DNA of 64,000 bases from Castanea sativa (taxonomy: Eukaryota; Streptophyta; Magnoliopsida; Fagales; Fagaceae), in NCBI RefSeq assembly GCF_040712315.1, contig NC_134013.1, forward strand, positions 87,240,001-87,304,000, in the 5' to 3' direction. Of this stretch, positions 12,112 through 23,158 are shown in pieces. A program made the position numbers and the translations under genes. The notes beneath the pieces were generated by a model. That model did not search any database. It saw only the letters and a program-made list of their open reading frames with translations, and was not told the origin of the DNA. Every line of letters begins with the position of its first letter. The stretch's first letter is position 1.

Positions 12112-13237
12112 GAGCATTCTCATCAAATGTGTTAAAAATGTTAAATGCTATTTTTTAGCATTTTTAACACTTCAAATCATAAAAACATACCTATAATAAA
12201 GATGCTAAATGCTAAATATTTTAACATTCAGCTACAGCAAGTTGTTATTAATAACAGCTCACTGTAGCTAGATTGTAAAAAATAAAAATAAAATTAAAAT
12301 TAAAAATTTCTCACCAATTTTCTTCCTCTCACTTTTCTCTTCTCTCTTCTCTCTCCCATGCCTTTGTTTGTTCTTGGTGGTTCGGCGATTGTGGTCCGCC
12401 AATGGTTGTGGTTTGGCAATTGTGGTCCATCGTGGGTTGTGGTCCAATGGTCATAGGTCATGGGTCGTGGGTCCAATGGTTGTGTTTTTGATTTTGGGTT
12501 GTGGGTATTGGTTCGATGGTCATGGGTCGTGGGTCCGACAGTCCAATGGTCGTGGTTTTGGTTCCTAGGTCACAATGCGGTGTTTTTAATGGTCTTGATT
12601 TCTTTTTTCTTTTTCTTTTTTTTTTTTCTGCTGTTGTTTGTGGTTGCGGGTGGATCTAGCTAGTGGCTAGTGGCGGCAATGGTGGGTGGATGTGGAGGTT
12701 GTGGTTTGGGTGGATGTGGAGGTTTTTTTTTTTTTTCTCTGTTTGTGGTTGCAAGTGGATCTGGCTGGTGGCTGATGGTGGCAATGGTGGGTGGATGTGG
12801 TGGTTTTGGTATGGGTGGATGTGGATGTGGATGTGGTGGGTGGATGTGGAGGTTTCTTTTTTTCTGCTGTGGTTTTTTTTTTCTTTTTATGTTAGTTGTG
12901 GCATGGGTGGTAGGTTTGTGGTGGTTGTGGTATGGGTGGTGGGTTTTTGGTGGGTGGTTGGGTGGTGGGTTTTATGGTGACTGTTGGTATTGTGGTGACT
13001 GACGGTGCTGAGAATAGTTGGGTTGAGAAAGAGAGAGAGACAAATGAGAGAGAGACATGGAGAGAGGAAGAATAAAAAATGAATAAAAATAATAAAAAAG
13101 AATATTTAAATGAAGTGTTAAAAAAAAAATAGAAGTTTTGTTGTAAGGTATATTGTAAAATGATGTATTATATGTTATAAAATTGGTTTTTTAGATACTA
13201 AATGCTAAAATTTTTAAGACCTTTGATGAGAATGCTC
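12112..13237. mobile_element. PIF/Harbinger-like non-autonomous element, TSD TTA
   Basis: The termini are inverted repeats: GAGCATTCTCATCAAA on the left at 12112 and its reverse complement ending at 13237, each flanked by TTA. A 3-bp TTA duplication and this terminus are typical of PIF/Harbinger-like MITEs. The interior, 12350-13010, is a G/T-rich block of degenerate GGTGG-type minisatellite words; open frames there are compositional artefacts. A related left end, without its partner, is at 41351. Confidence 0.78.
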
Positions 13238-13240
13238 TTA

Positions 13241-13929
13241 GCATAGCAAATTTTTTTTTTTTTTAGAATACTAAATATTTTTAACACACACACACAAGGA
13301 GAGAGGAGAATGTTTTTTAGCATAGTATAGCAAACTATGACCAAAGATTTTTCCACCTAAAAATGTGCAATATGCCATTACAAAGCATTTATGTAACATA
13401 ACAACCATTCCAATTAGCATTTGAATAAACTTTGCATTGGGGCTTTGTAAAATTGTGAAATCTGGTCAATAGTATCAAAAAGACCGAAGCAGAATTTTAT
13501 CTTTGGGGGGCAAAGTGTGAATCGGAATTGTTTAGCAATATTAAAATTCAAAACTAAATTACTATATGAAAAATAAATCTAATATCCATTCAATATAAAC
13601 AAAAGAAAATGAAAAAAATAATCGTTTACCAATACATTCATATCATTTTTCAACGACGCTCATTTTTCATTCAAGTTTAAAATCTTCTACAAGACTACAA
13701 CTGATTTTTTTTTTTTTTTTAAATTTTGCAGTTTAATTCACTATAATAATGCCCAAGCAAATATTTTTTTATTACATTGGGTTAGGAATTTATTTAGCAG
13801 TTTATTGGATTCAATGAATAAATTTTAAACTTGTAGACTCCACTGAATGAAAATTTAGAGAAAAAAATTAGCTATGTAAGTAGCCATGTCAGTAGCAATA
13901 AGCTAACTGAAATGAAGATTTTGTTTCCT
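13241..13929. other. Intergenic, AT-rich, no gene seen
   Basis: Contains an A/T-rich tract, a short CA repeat near 13280 and several T runs. Nothing coding is supported. Confidence 0.5.
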
Positions 13930-14512
13930 AACCCTCATTTGAGAGGAGAGAATGAAATGGAATGAAAATAATAATTTTATAATATTTTTTCACTTCCTTG
14001 CTTGGGTGTTTTAATGGAGAGAATGTAGAGTTCATTCTCTTATTTGAGAGTTTAAGTGGGACTGTGAAGGGAATATAATAGATAAGAAAGAACACTCATT
14101 TCCCTCTATTCCCTTAAAACCTTAAATTTTCATTCCTCCCAAAATCGGGAGGAATTGGAGGAAATAGAATTAGATTTAATAAATTTTTAGTAAAACTCCC
14201 AAAATACCGTCATATATTCAGTAATTTATTTTAAAATAGGGGTCTAATAATAATATTGTCATAAAATAATTGCATTCCTTTTTCTCTATGTTACTCCCAA
14301 ACAATATTACGTACTTATATTCTTTTCATTTCTACTCCTTTATTTTAAAACATCCAAACATGATTACTTTATTTCATTCCATTCATTTTTCTTTTCTCTT
14401 TTTCATGCATTTTCCATAAATACGTTTCATTCTATTCCATTCTTTTTCATTTGTTTATGATTATTCATTTTTATTCCATTTCATTCCCTTATGAACTCTC
14501 AAATGAAGTCTT
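13930..14512. mobile_element. MITE-like element with imperfect inverted termini
   Basis: The left end reads CTCATTTGAGAG followed by GAATGAAATGGAATG. The right end is roughly the reverse complement (CATTCCATTTCATTCC then CTCTCAAATGAAG). The interior is AT-rich and non-coding. I could not settle a target-site duplication, so the superfamily is open. Confidence 0.55.
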
Positions 14513-15049
14513 AGGGTTTGCAATTACGAAAAGTCTAAAATTAAAGCATTGATTCTTTTTTTTTAAATTCTTTTTTTCCTCATACAAGATAAAGATATAT
14601 AAAAAGAAATAAATAACCAATAATCAAAAAAATTATTAGGAAAACAGAGGAAACAGGAACAAGACCGAGGAATTAGTCAAATGTATTTAATTTTAGCACC
14701 AAGAGATCAAGTCAAGAAGAAACTAGTCAGATTACTCCTGTAACTGGCAAGATTCTAGTACTGTGGATCTGAAAATTTTGTATTAAATATGATTCATGTT
14801 TGACTGCAATCCTATACGTAAGCCATGCTCATAAATGAGTAGTTTAATTAATAGCAGGTGTGAAGACTATATTGAGACATTCTAAAATGAAAGCACTTCC
14901 AAGACTTTATTGTTACATTGATTTTCCATTAAAACGCATACCATTCAGATCTATTGGGATAATGGGATGCTTTTCTTACGATAGTGAAGCTGCTTCTGCA
15001 TAATATTAACTACCTCAAGTAAAACAAGCAATAAGACCCACCTTTACAA
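14513..15049. other. Intergenic, no gene seen
   Basis: AT-rich spacer between two small DNA elements, with no supported feature. It ends with CTTTACAA at 15042-15049, the target duplication of the next element. Confidence 0.5.
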
Positions 15050-15627
15050 TAGGGGTGGTAAAATTAGACGCGACTCACGAACTCAACACGACATGACACG
15101 AAATTAGCAGGTTATGAGTTGAGACTTAATGAGTTCGTGTCATATTCGGGTTGACACGACGAACCCGTTTGATAAACGAGTTAGGTTAAGGTTCAACCTA
15201 TGAAACCCGTTTGACCCGTTTGATCCGTTTAATTAAATGAAATTTTACTAATATACCATTCAAACTATAGGTACATAAACTTATTAGTTGTTGTAGTTTA
15301 ATTTCTTTGACGTATTGTGATTGATTATTTATGATATTGAGATATTCTTTAGTTTTGAATGATTATTTGTGATATAATTACTCATTAGTTCTGAATTTTA
15401 TATTTAAAATATTTATTTCCTTGTTTTTCCATAAATGTTTTTCTTTATTTTGATAAAATCAGATAAACAGGTTGACACGACTGACCCGTTTAATAAATGG
15501 GTTGTGTTAGGGTTGAGGAATCTTGACCTGTTTAATAAATATATCGGGTTAGTGTTGACTCGTATAGTCGGATACGTATAAGTTAATACGACACAAACTC
15601 GACACGCGAACGCGAATTGCCCCCTTA
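15050..15627. mobile_element. Non-autonomous hAT-like element, 8-bp TSD CTTTACAA
   Basis: CTTTACAA lies on both sides (15042-15049 and 15628-15635). The termini are TAGGGGTGG on the left and, reverse-complemented, TAAGGGGGC on the right. Inside each end are sub-terminal repeats rich in CGACACGA and ACCCGTTTGA words in both orientations, and an AT-rich centre. The 8-bp duplication and TAGGG-type ends fit hAT. No coding capacity. Confidence 0.82.
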
Positions 15628-15667
15628 CTTTACAAAAGCTACAAGACCTAATCCAATGAAATGTTCA

Positions 15668-15670
<3 letters not shown>

Positions 15671-15702
<32 letters not shown>
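15671..15702. repeat. (CT)n microsatellite
   Basis: About 16 uninterrupted CT units. Confidence 0.95.
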
Positions 15703-15704
<2 letters not shown>

Positions 15705-15858
15705 AGCAATTAGGTGGCCCTGGTCGTATAAAAAGCAAAATCACCAAATTCTACCTTTCACATATTTATCTGTAAGATTTATTTGCTTAATTATTATCAT
15801 TATCACATAAATTCAATGCGGACAATAAATACATCATTATCTTCCAGTTATGCGTTTG

Positions 15859-16125
15859 GGTCCGTTTGGATAGAACTTATTGCTGAAAACTGAAAACTGA
15901 AAACTGAAAACACTGTAGCAAAATAATTTTAAAATGTGTGAATAGTACCGCGGGACCCATTTTTAATGAAAAAATTGTTGAAAAGTGAAATTTGTGGGTC
16001 CGTGAACAGTGCACGAATGCACTGTTCACAGAAGAATTAGTCAACACTTGCGGCTGGAGCAAAAAAAAAAAAAAAAAAAAAAAAAACTTAAACGCAGACG
16101 CAGGAATAAGTTTATCCAAACGCCC
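15859..16125. mobile_element. MITE with CGTTTGGATA termini
   Basis: The left end contains CGTTTGGATAGAACTTATT and the right end, reverse-complemented, CGTTTGGATAAACTTATT. Between them are GAAAACTGAAAACT repeats, CACTGTTCAC words and a long A tract at about 16061-16086. There is no coding content. Superfamily not settled because no clear target duplication was found. Confidence 0.65.
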
Positions 16126-16208
16126 TCAAAGACAAAAATATTGAAACCCGCAATTAATGAACTCTCCTTTTGCAAATTTGCTTTGCGTTTTTGCAGCAGC
16201 TCTTGTAA

Positions 16209-16572
16209 GGATCCAGATCCTCTCCATTTCATTAGAAATGGAGAGTGTCCAGTTAAGGGCTAAGATTGATTTAAAATAAATCCATGACCTAAAATCTGCC
16301 ACATCATTTAAAATCAATAACGGAGACTTAACTGAGTAAAAAGAAAAAAACGTTAGGTTTTCTTCTCTAACTCTCTATCCCTCTCCTCTCCGTTTCTCTC
16401 TGCCTCCCATCAAACCCAGCGATGGTTAAGCCTCCCACACACAGATCCTCCCTCCGCCGCCGCCGATGAAGCAGAACCTCGCCGTGCTCACCTCCACCAA
16501 GCCGCCGTTCGTCCCTCCCGACGATTACCAACGCTTCTCCTCCGTCGTCGCCGATCGTGAAGCCGAAGCTCT
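16209..16572 (+). repeat. Left TIR of the Pack-MULE-like element
   Basis: It aligns with the reverse complement of 20403-20767 almost end to end, with scattered substitutions and small indels. Both copies share the GGATCC-rich terminus, a CTCTCC-rich leader, and coding sequence to GAAGCCGAAGCTCT, after which the copies diverge abruptly. Confidence 0.88.
16422..16572 (+). pseudogene. E2F-like transcription factor exon 1 fragment (left TIR)
   Basis: The conceptual peptide from the ATG at 16466 reads MKQNLAVLTSTKPPFVPP, then DDYQRFSS, then DREAEAL. This resembles the N-terminus of plant E2FA/E2FB-type factors, in which an LA..STKPPF..DDYHRF segment precedes a DRE..A.VV.SP segment. The upstream ATG at 16422 is out of frame because of a one-base loss relative to the right-hand copy. 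After AGCTCT the sequence switches to unrelated DNA and does not complete the E2F exon. There is no DNA-binding or dimerisation domain, so this is a captured fragment. Identification is from remembered family similarity. Confidence 0.72.
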
Positions 16573-17865
16573 CCTCTCATCTCATCTCAGTTTCTTTCTC
16601 ACTCTCAACAAAGCCCAGCCATGGCTGACTTCTCCTTGCACGCACATCTCCGCGACTGACAGTTCTTATGACCGGAATCGCCCCGAAGATTTGGTATCAG
16701 CTTTCTAAACCCCACCCTAAAAAAAATCTTAGTTCAAATTTTGATATCTGATATATGGGTTTTGTTCTTTCTTATCTTGTTTTCTTTGTCAAAGAGCATC
16801 CTTTTCTTTCATTTATAGCACTAAAGATTATACGATTGAAATTTTTTCCTTTCCCTGCTTTAGATATATGGTAACTGTAGTAGGTGTATGAGTCTCTCTC
16901 ATCTCAGTGTCTCTCTTTTTATCCTTGGGTCTCATTTTCTTTCAGTTTTGATTAGTTTGATAACTGTGTTTTCTTGTTGAGTGTAAAGACTGATGATTTT
17001 GCTTTGATTTGAAATTTGGGATTTATGGGTATGACCCGAATGCCTGTGATTGAATAAGTTGATGGAAACAATCATAAAATCTTCTTTTCCAAGTTATATA
17101 TTTATATTATTATAATAATGATGATAATATGTTGATTAAATTGTATATAAAAGTTTATTTAATTTTGAAGTTTCAAATTTTAAATTTTAAAATAAGTATG
17201 TATCGCTTGTCAAATAAAAAAACTTATAAAAATAAATAAAAGATGCCTAAAGGAGTTACTCTTCAAATCTATGCTGGCATTTTGGTTTTGTGTTTACAAG
17301 AATTGATTATTAAAGAATTCTCTTGGGATTGATCGAATCCGTCTTGTTGCATTATCAGCCTTTTTACAGTTGAGTTCAACACTCTTCTAGTATTTAGTTA
17401 AAATATTGTAAACCTCTTGGTATAATTGTTGGGGAGTCAAGCCATCAAAAATTGTCTAAATCTACAAAACCTTCTTAAAAAGTAGATCTTAAAGGATGCA
17501 AAACTTTTTTTTCCCTGCCCCATTTTCTATGAGAATCATGTGTTACAGTGGTGAAAAAGGTTGTTTATTGTCACAATCATGTTGTTATGGCTTCAATGAC
17601 TATAAATTCATAGCAGTTGACATGTACTTTGATTTCCTGTTTTGTGTTACAGGGCTTGGATTTTGTGGTGAGGAAGTGAAGAAATCAGGCTCATATTGTC
17701 ATAAACCAACAACTAGGGTGCTTATGGTGGTAAAGCCTTGGTGGGAAAGTATAAACGAGATCTAGGTGAAGATAGAGAAACTTCCCAAAAGTTGAGCAAG
17801 TATTTGTAACTCAGCAGGAATTATTGTATGTATTTGATTTGAAGATTGCTTTCTTTGTTGAAAAC

Positions 17866-19114
17866 ATGGTTGTCAAAATCGCGATCCGGATTGTAAAATC
17901 GCACGATTTTACGATCCTACCTCATCAAAAGTTTAAAATCGTAGCAGGATCGCAAAAATGTTAGGATCGTAGGATCGTATGGGATCCTACCGATCCTATC
18001 GACCCTATCATTTGACATGATTTTTTTTTTTTTTAAAGTGGGATTCATTTGGGTAAACCTAAACCTACAAGCCCAACAGGTTTTAAAAGCCCAATAATGA
18101 ATTGAAGTCCCAAATTTACCCATATGTCAACATGAAATCTCAAAAAAACCTATGGTATAAGTTTAACGTTTTTAAAAACAAAACTTAAACTATTTAGAAA
18201 CTTAAAGCTCCAGCACGCACCTTTGTCCCGCACCTCCTCAGTCCTCTATCAAAAACCCAGCACCTCTCAACCCTGTTAATGGTGAGCCATCATTGCCTTT
18301 AAGCTTTCTTAACTTAAGTTTAACGTTTTTTTTTTTTTTTTTTTTTTTAAAAAAAAAACCTAGTAAAAAACCCAGCACCTTAGTCTTACGCCTCCTCACT
18401 CCTCTGTCAAAAACCTACACCTCTCAGCCCTCTCAATGATGTTGTCACGAGCCATTGTTGTCTTTAAGCTTTCTAGTAATTTGTTTTGGTAGTTAGTACT
18501 TAGTAGTTTATCATTTACTTGTACCTTGATAGCTTGATTCCATATTGTTGTGTTGTGGATATGATTTTGACAAAACTTTTAAGGTTTTTATTTTTCTATT
18601 TTGTTAACTAAATTAAGTAAAATTTGAAAAATTATGAAACAGGATCTTCATTGTTTAATTAGCTAGTTTACCTTAGATTGAGAATTCTCTTTTGGATTAC
18701 ATATTGTAAATTTGTAGTTAGCTAGTTTTTATATGTTAACTAACCTAACTTATTTTGGATTTAGAATTTAGAATTTGGAAAACATTTTCCATATGTATAG
18801 ATAATATTTTGGTACTTAGTTGCTAATTAAACATGTACTGAACTTTTTGGATACATTATGTCAAAAGTTAAATATATTTTACTTCGTTAGAATGACAGAA
18901 GAACGATGTAGTGCGTGCAAATTACATTTTATGATGCAATTTTTTTTAATGGATGGATTCATATTTTAAGTGATTATATAACATACAAAGTCACTATCAA
19001 TAGGTTTTTTGTTTAAAATTTGAAAATAGGTAGGATCTTACGATCTGATCCTACAATCTCCGATCCTACCTACCTCTCACGATCCTACGTAGGATCTCGA
19101 TTTTGACAACCTTG
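17866..19114. mobile_element. Nested inverted-repeat DNA element (MULE-like), 9-bp repeat GTTGAAAAC
   Basis: GTTGAAAAC occurs immediately left (17857-17865) and right (19115-19123). The termini are inverted: GGTTGTCAAAATCG near the left and its reverse complement CGATTTTGACAACC near the right. Sub-terminal GATCCTACG and CGTAGGATC words recur in both orientations. The interior is AT-rich, with two short similar segments around 18180-18480 (AACTTAAGTTTAACGTTTTT and CAGCACCT words). No transposase is seen. A 9-bp duplication would fit MULE. Confidence 0.72.
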
Positions 19115-19123
19115 GTTGAAAAC

Positions 19124-20386
19124 GTGAACCTTGAATGGTTTCATGTAGAATTTCTTTTGCAACTCTTGTATAAGTGATAAGAGGTTCTTATCTTATGTAT
19201 TTAACAAACAAGATTTCTGGTAGTAGCTTCTATTGTTTCCATTCATGAATCTTTTTTGGAGGATTTTTCTTTTTATGGTCATCTTGTGATTCAAAACAAG
19301 CTATGAACCTGAAATGTATCCTAATTCCATATATTCAAATGTACAAAGTAAACTCAAAACACTAGTACACCATTACAAAACCAATTGGTATATAAACAAC
19401 CATTAGAGCATTTGTCCACAACTTATGTCAAAGATTACAAAACATGATTCTAAATTAGAAAAACAGCATCCTAAGCTAGAAAAATGGCTTGACTATGTGC
19501 ACCATCCTATGCACTCCACTTACGACTAATTTCACAGATATTTGGCTCAACTGGTAGAGAGTTGAGTTCAACTGCAAATCGCTAGTCATGCAACAAGATG
19601 GATCCGATCAATACCAAGAGGATTCCTCAAATAATCAATTCCTGCAAACACCAAAACCAAACCACAAAAAGAGATGATACCTGTAAGCATTATTATTTGA
19701 CAAGTGAATCAAGTGATTCAAACTGTATTAGTAAACAGGAAAATTTATATACAAGCATCATACATTTTTTTTTTGGATAAGTATATACAAGCAGCATACA
19801 TAGATTCCCTCTAAATAATTATAAACCAAAACTTTTCAGCTCTCACTCACAATACAGTCTAAAATTCAAATTATTAACAAAGTCTACAAAGGAAGGGATA
19901 CAAACACTACCAAATCTAGTAGAATACTCATACAATGACAACAAAAATAAAGATTTTAGCTCAATAATTGATAACTGAAAGCCATTAAGCGTGTGGTTAC
20001 TTATCTCTATCATCTATCCTTTTTGTCCATATAAGAAAAAGGGTATCCTAATAAGAAGCAATTACATCATCAAAATTCAACTACAATAGCCTACATCATA
20101 GCAAAAATTAAAATTAGATTAAAAAAAAAGCAAGTCTCGCTCTAAAAATTTGACAGTGTCCCATAGAGCGAGAAACGCGCCAAACAAGCTTGAATTTGTT
20201 GCAATCACTATCAACCACCAAAAATCAAAATCAAAATCAAAGCAATTTTACTATTAATTTATTTCAGATTATCAGCCAATAATTGCGCTATTATATGCCA
20301 AGCAAAGCGCCTAAACATAAACTCAAATAAAAGAGGAACAAAAATTAAAAAAATAATAATAACAAACAATATTATAACAAACTTAC
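19124..20386. other. Interior of the Pack-MULE-like element, unidentified
   Basis: AT-rich sequence between the nested element and the right-hand E2F fragment. The part next to 20387 should be E2F intron 1, because it follows a GTAAGT donor on the minus strand. No further exon could be recognised. Confidence 0.45.
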
Positions 20387-20554
20387 AGGAGATCTAACGA
20401 CAAGAGCTTCGGCTTCACGATCGGCGACGACGGAGGAGAAGCGGTGGTAATCGTCGGGAGGGACAAACGGCAGCTTGGTGGAGGCGAGCACGGCGAGGTT
20501 CCGCTTCATCGGCGGCGACGGAGGGAGGATCTGTATAGGGGGAGGCCTAAACAT
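20387..20554 (-). pseudogene. E2F-like exon 1 fragment with intact splice donor (right TIR)
   Basis: On the minus strand an open frame from the ATG at 20554 contains MKRNLAVLASTKLPFVPP, DDYHRFSS, and DREAEALVVRSP, ending exactly before GTAAGT. This matches the N-terminal exon of plant E2FA/E2FB-like proteins, including the VVRSP segment at the exon end. It keeps more E2F sequence than the left copy, which stops before VVRSP. The rest of the gene (DNA-binding, dimerisation, marked box, RB-binding) is not in this window, so this is a captured first exon with leader, not a working gene. Confidence 0.78.
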
Positions 20555-20767
20555 CGCTGGGTTTGATGGGAGGCAGAGAGAAACAGAGAGGAGAGGGATA
20601 GAGAGTTAGAGAAGAAAACCTAACGTTTTTTGCTTTTTACTCAGTTAAGTCTCTGTTAGTGCTTTTAAATGATGTGGCAAATTTTAAGCCATGGATTTAT
20701 TTTAAATCAATCTCAGCCCTTAACTGGACACTCTTCATTTCTAATGAAATGGAGAGGATCCGGATCC
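20403..20767 (-). repeat. Right TIR of the Pack-MULE-like element
   Basis: Reverse-complement partner of 16209-16572. Transcription across the element could give an RNA with a long terminal stem; this is inference. Confidence 0.88.
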
Positions 20768-20776
20768 CTCTTGTAA

Positions 20777-21379
20777 AGCTACTACATCTACGTTTACCTC
20801 AGCAGTAAAAGTGTTTTTTGCTTATATGTATTATTTTTGCAATTTTTTTATATAATCAAATTATGAAAAAGATTATGCCTTCTTTATTTATTTATATATG
20901 AGATAGAGAATGAATTGGATACATACATACAGGAACACAAATTATGAAAAAGATTTATGTCTTCTCTAATCCAATTTGCAAGTTCCTTTTTCTTTTCCCT
21001 TCTTCATCATTGACTTTTGTTTTTTCCCTCGAGTAAATGCTACGATTATTTTATAGTATAATTCTTTTTTTTGCAGCTAATTTAACTTCTTCCTTTTTCA
21101 TTTTAATTGCAAGTTAACACCGTCATCACAATCACCAATGTCGTGGTAGAACAACTAATTTTTTGCTTGAAGTATCGACCTGTGAGTTTTGCCAATAGCA
21201 GAATTTAACGTAACCAAAAAGATTTCACAATTTCTAACCAAAAAAAATATATATATTTCGTAATTGGATTCTGTTAAGGTTGAGTTTGGAATCTTTGGAT
21301 AGGTTACTTTTATTATTCATTCATATTTTTCGTAATTTGTTTAAATGATTAACGTTGGATTTTTTTTATTAAAAAAAAT
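20777..21379. other. Intergenic AT-rich spacer
   Basis: Spacer between the Pack-MULE-like element and the gypsy element; no coding signal. It ends in the AAAAT copy of the gypsy target duplication. Confidence 0.5.
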
Positions 21380-21900
21380 TGTGAGGTGCCGAAGACCCAA
21401 GAACCCGAGGACTCGAGGAAGGGAAGCTCGAGACATAGTAAACAAGGGAGAATAAAGGAATAAGGAAACTTACCCGAGGATACCCGAGGATGAAGTGGCA
21501 CGGGCATTGATGACATAGGGGATGTATTGCGACTAGCTGAATGTGGCAAGATAACTTAGAAGGTTGCATTAAATGTTTGGCACCAACCTTTCTGGCCACA
21601 TTAATTAGAAAGTACCAACTTTATCCGTTGCATTAATGTAGACGTGACCTGAACAATATGGAATGCAAAGTTAGGGCTTTGCTCCATTACCGACGGACAG
21701 GTGTCGGGGGAAGAAGCATAATAGATTGCAAGGTGTAGGGCTGAGATGAGAGGAGCCAAGGATATAAATAGGAACCGGAAGATACAGAGAGAGGACTTTT
21801 GTTGTTGGACCCTCTCTACCAAATATATTGTATTCGGATCTTTAGTCAGGGAACTAGCAAGGAGAAATTTAAGCTGGTTTATGATTTTTTGGTCCTTACA
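21380..21900 (+). repeat. 5' LTR of the gypsy derivative
   Basis: TG...CA ends. It contains a TATA-like TATAAATA at 21763-21770 as a probable promoter. Its partner is 26721-27241. Confidence 0.95.
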
Positions 21901-21902
21901 AA

Positions 21903-21920
21903 TGGCGCCGTTTGTGGGAA
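21903..21920 (+). promoter_or_regulatory. Primer-binding site of the gypsy derivative
   Basis: TGGCGCCGTTTGTGGGA starts two bases after the 5' LTR. TGGCGCCGTT-type sites are complementary to the 3' end of tRNA-Asp in many plant gypsy elements; this copy departs from the usual site after TGGCGCCGTT. Confidence 0.8.
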
Positions 21921-21952
21921 CAACAACTTAATACATTCCGTTTGGAAGTATA

Positions 21953-22833
21953 TGACTGAGGCGTATCTAGAAAGAGAGGAATCAGTGAGTTCACGAAGTA
22001 GGGACGTAGCTGTAAGCCTCCAGCAAGGAAAGGGGAAGGGACATACCTCAGGGGTGGCGGAAGCACATGATAGCGGTCAGGGGGCTGAAGAACGATCACC
22101 AACTGAGGGGCAAATGTCTCGCGATGATGTATTGCAACAAATGCAATCTGAGATAGCTTACTTACGCAAGTGCTTGGATAGTAGAAAACGGAGATGTAAG
22201 AGTTATGCTTGTTCTTCCAGTGACAGTTCGGAAGCAAACCTTGGAGGAAATGAGCCCCCAACATTTGAGCCTACTCGAAGTGTGACCCGTGACAACTCAT
22301 CTTTGGGTGTTAGGACCAAGAAGCAGAAGGAGATGAGGTTGCCAGGTACTGATGGGTTATATCACTATGATGGAAGTGACGCAATGGGTAAAGCCCTGAA
22401 GCAGATCGCTAAGTCCCCTTTTGTGTCTAGGATAAATAGGGCAAAGCTACCTCGTAGGTTTTCTCAACCCATTTTTACCATGTACAACGGGAGGACTGAC
22501 CCTGTAGAACACGTCAGTCATTTTAGTCAAAAGATGGCCGTTTACTCGAATAATGAGGAGCTGATGTGCAGAGTTTTTCCCTCCAGTTTGGGGCCTATGG
22601 CCATGAGGTGGTTTGATGCTTTGGCAGAAAGTTCTCTGAAATCTTTTGAAGAGTTGACTAGGGCATATGGAGCAAGATTCATGACTTGTACTAGGATTCC
22701 AAAACCCTTGGATGCTCTACTGTCTATATCTATGAGGGAAGGCGAAACACTCAAAACCTATTCCGACCGATACTGGGAAATGTATAATGAAATTGATGGA
22801 AAGAAGAGAAGTAGCCAGTGTGAAGATGGGTAG
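21953..22833 (+). pseudogene. Gypsy gag (retrotransposon Gag domain), truncated
   Basis: The frame is open from 21799 inside the LTR; the first ATG after the primer site is at 21953. The retrotransposon gag domain starts around SRINRAKLPRRF and continues through YNGRTDPVEHVSHF, PSSLGPMAMRWFDAL and ARFMTCTRIPK to SDRYWEMYNEIDG. At about 22797 the sequence jumps into the end of pol in a different frame and stops at 22833. The zinc knuckle and protease expected after gag are missing. The protein would be a capsid-like fragment. Confidence 0.85.
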
Positions 22834-23086
22834 CTATCAACAGAAACTCAAACAGACATACGACAAGAAAGTTAGGTCCAGGCCCTTGGTACCAGGTGAT
22901 TTGGTGCTGAGAAAAGTAGTGGGGGCAGCAAGAAATCCTGCTTGGGGAAAACTGGGACCTAATTGAGAAGGGCCGTATAAAATTACCTCATTAGCAGGTA
23001 TAGGGGCTTATCGTTTGGAAGATCTGGATGGGAGGGGGATTCCTCGCCCTTGGAATGTAAATAACTTACGGCGTTATTATTATTAA
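22798..23086 (+). pseudogene. Gypsy pol 3' tail (integrase C-terminal end)
   Basis: In one frame this encodes YQQKLKQTYDKKVRSRPL, then PGDLVLRKV, then GPYKITSLAG, GAYRLEDLDG and RPWNVNNLRRYY before TAA. This is the usual C-terminal end of Ty3-gypsy polyproteins downstream of the integrase core. A TGA interrupts it before GPYKI (TGG in intact relatives, by inference). It follows the gag fragment directly because of a large internal deletion. Confidence 0.85.
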
Positions 23087-23158
23087 GAAAAGAATTTCCT
23101 TTTGTACTAAAAATGTTGTTGTCGTTGTTGCTTTGCCTTCATTTGAATCAATCTTGCA

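Larger units (their letters stand above)
16209..20767. mobile_element. Pack-MULE-like element carrying E2F exon 1 in both TIRs, 9-bp TSD
   Basis: CTCTTGTAA flanks the element at 16200-16208 and 20768-20776. A 9-bp duplication is the mark of Mutator-like elements. Termini are GGATCCAGATCCTCTCC on the left and, reverse-complemented, GGATCCGGATCCTCTCC on the right. The inverted repeats run about 364 bases (16209-16572 and 20403-20767), including a leader and the first coding exon of an E2F-like gene. The interior has further gene-like pieces: a short segment with a possible splice donor at about 16693 (16573-16710), and an exon-like segment after TTACAG at about 17652 ending in TAG near 17765. 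I could not identify either. A second inverted-repeat element is nested at 17866-19114. No transposase is visible, so it is non-autonomous. Confidence 0.85.

Noticed and set aside
12368..13002. Overlapping open frames rich in Gly, Trp and Val
   Set aside because: They come from G/T-rich low-complexity DNA inside a MITE; no domain, no codon pattern, no splice context.
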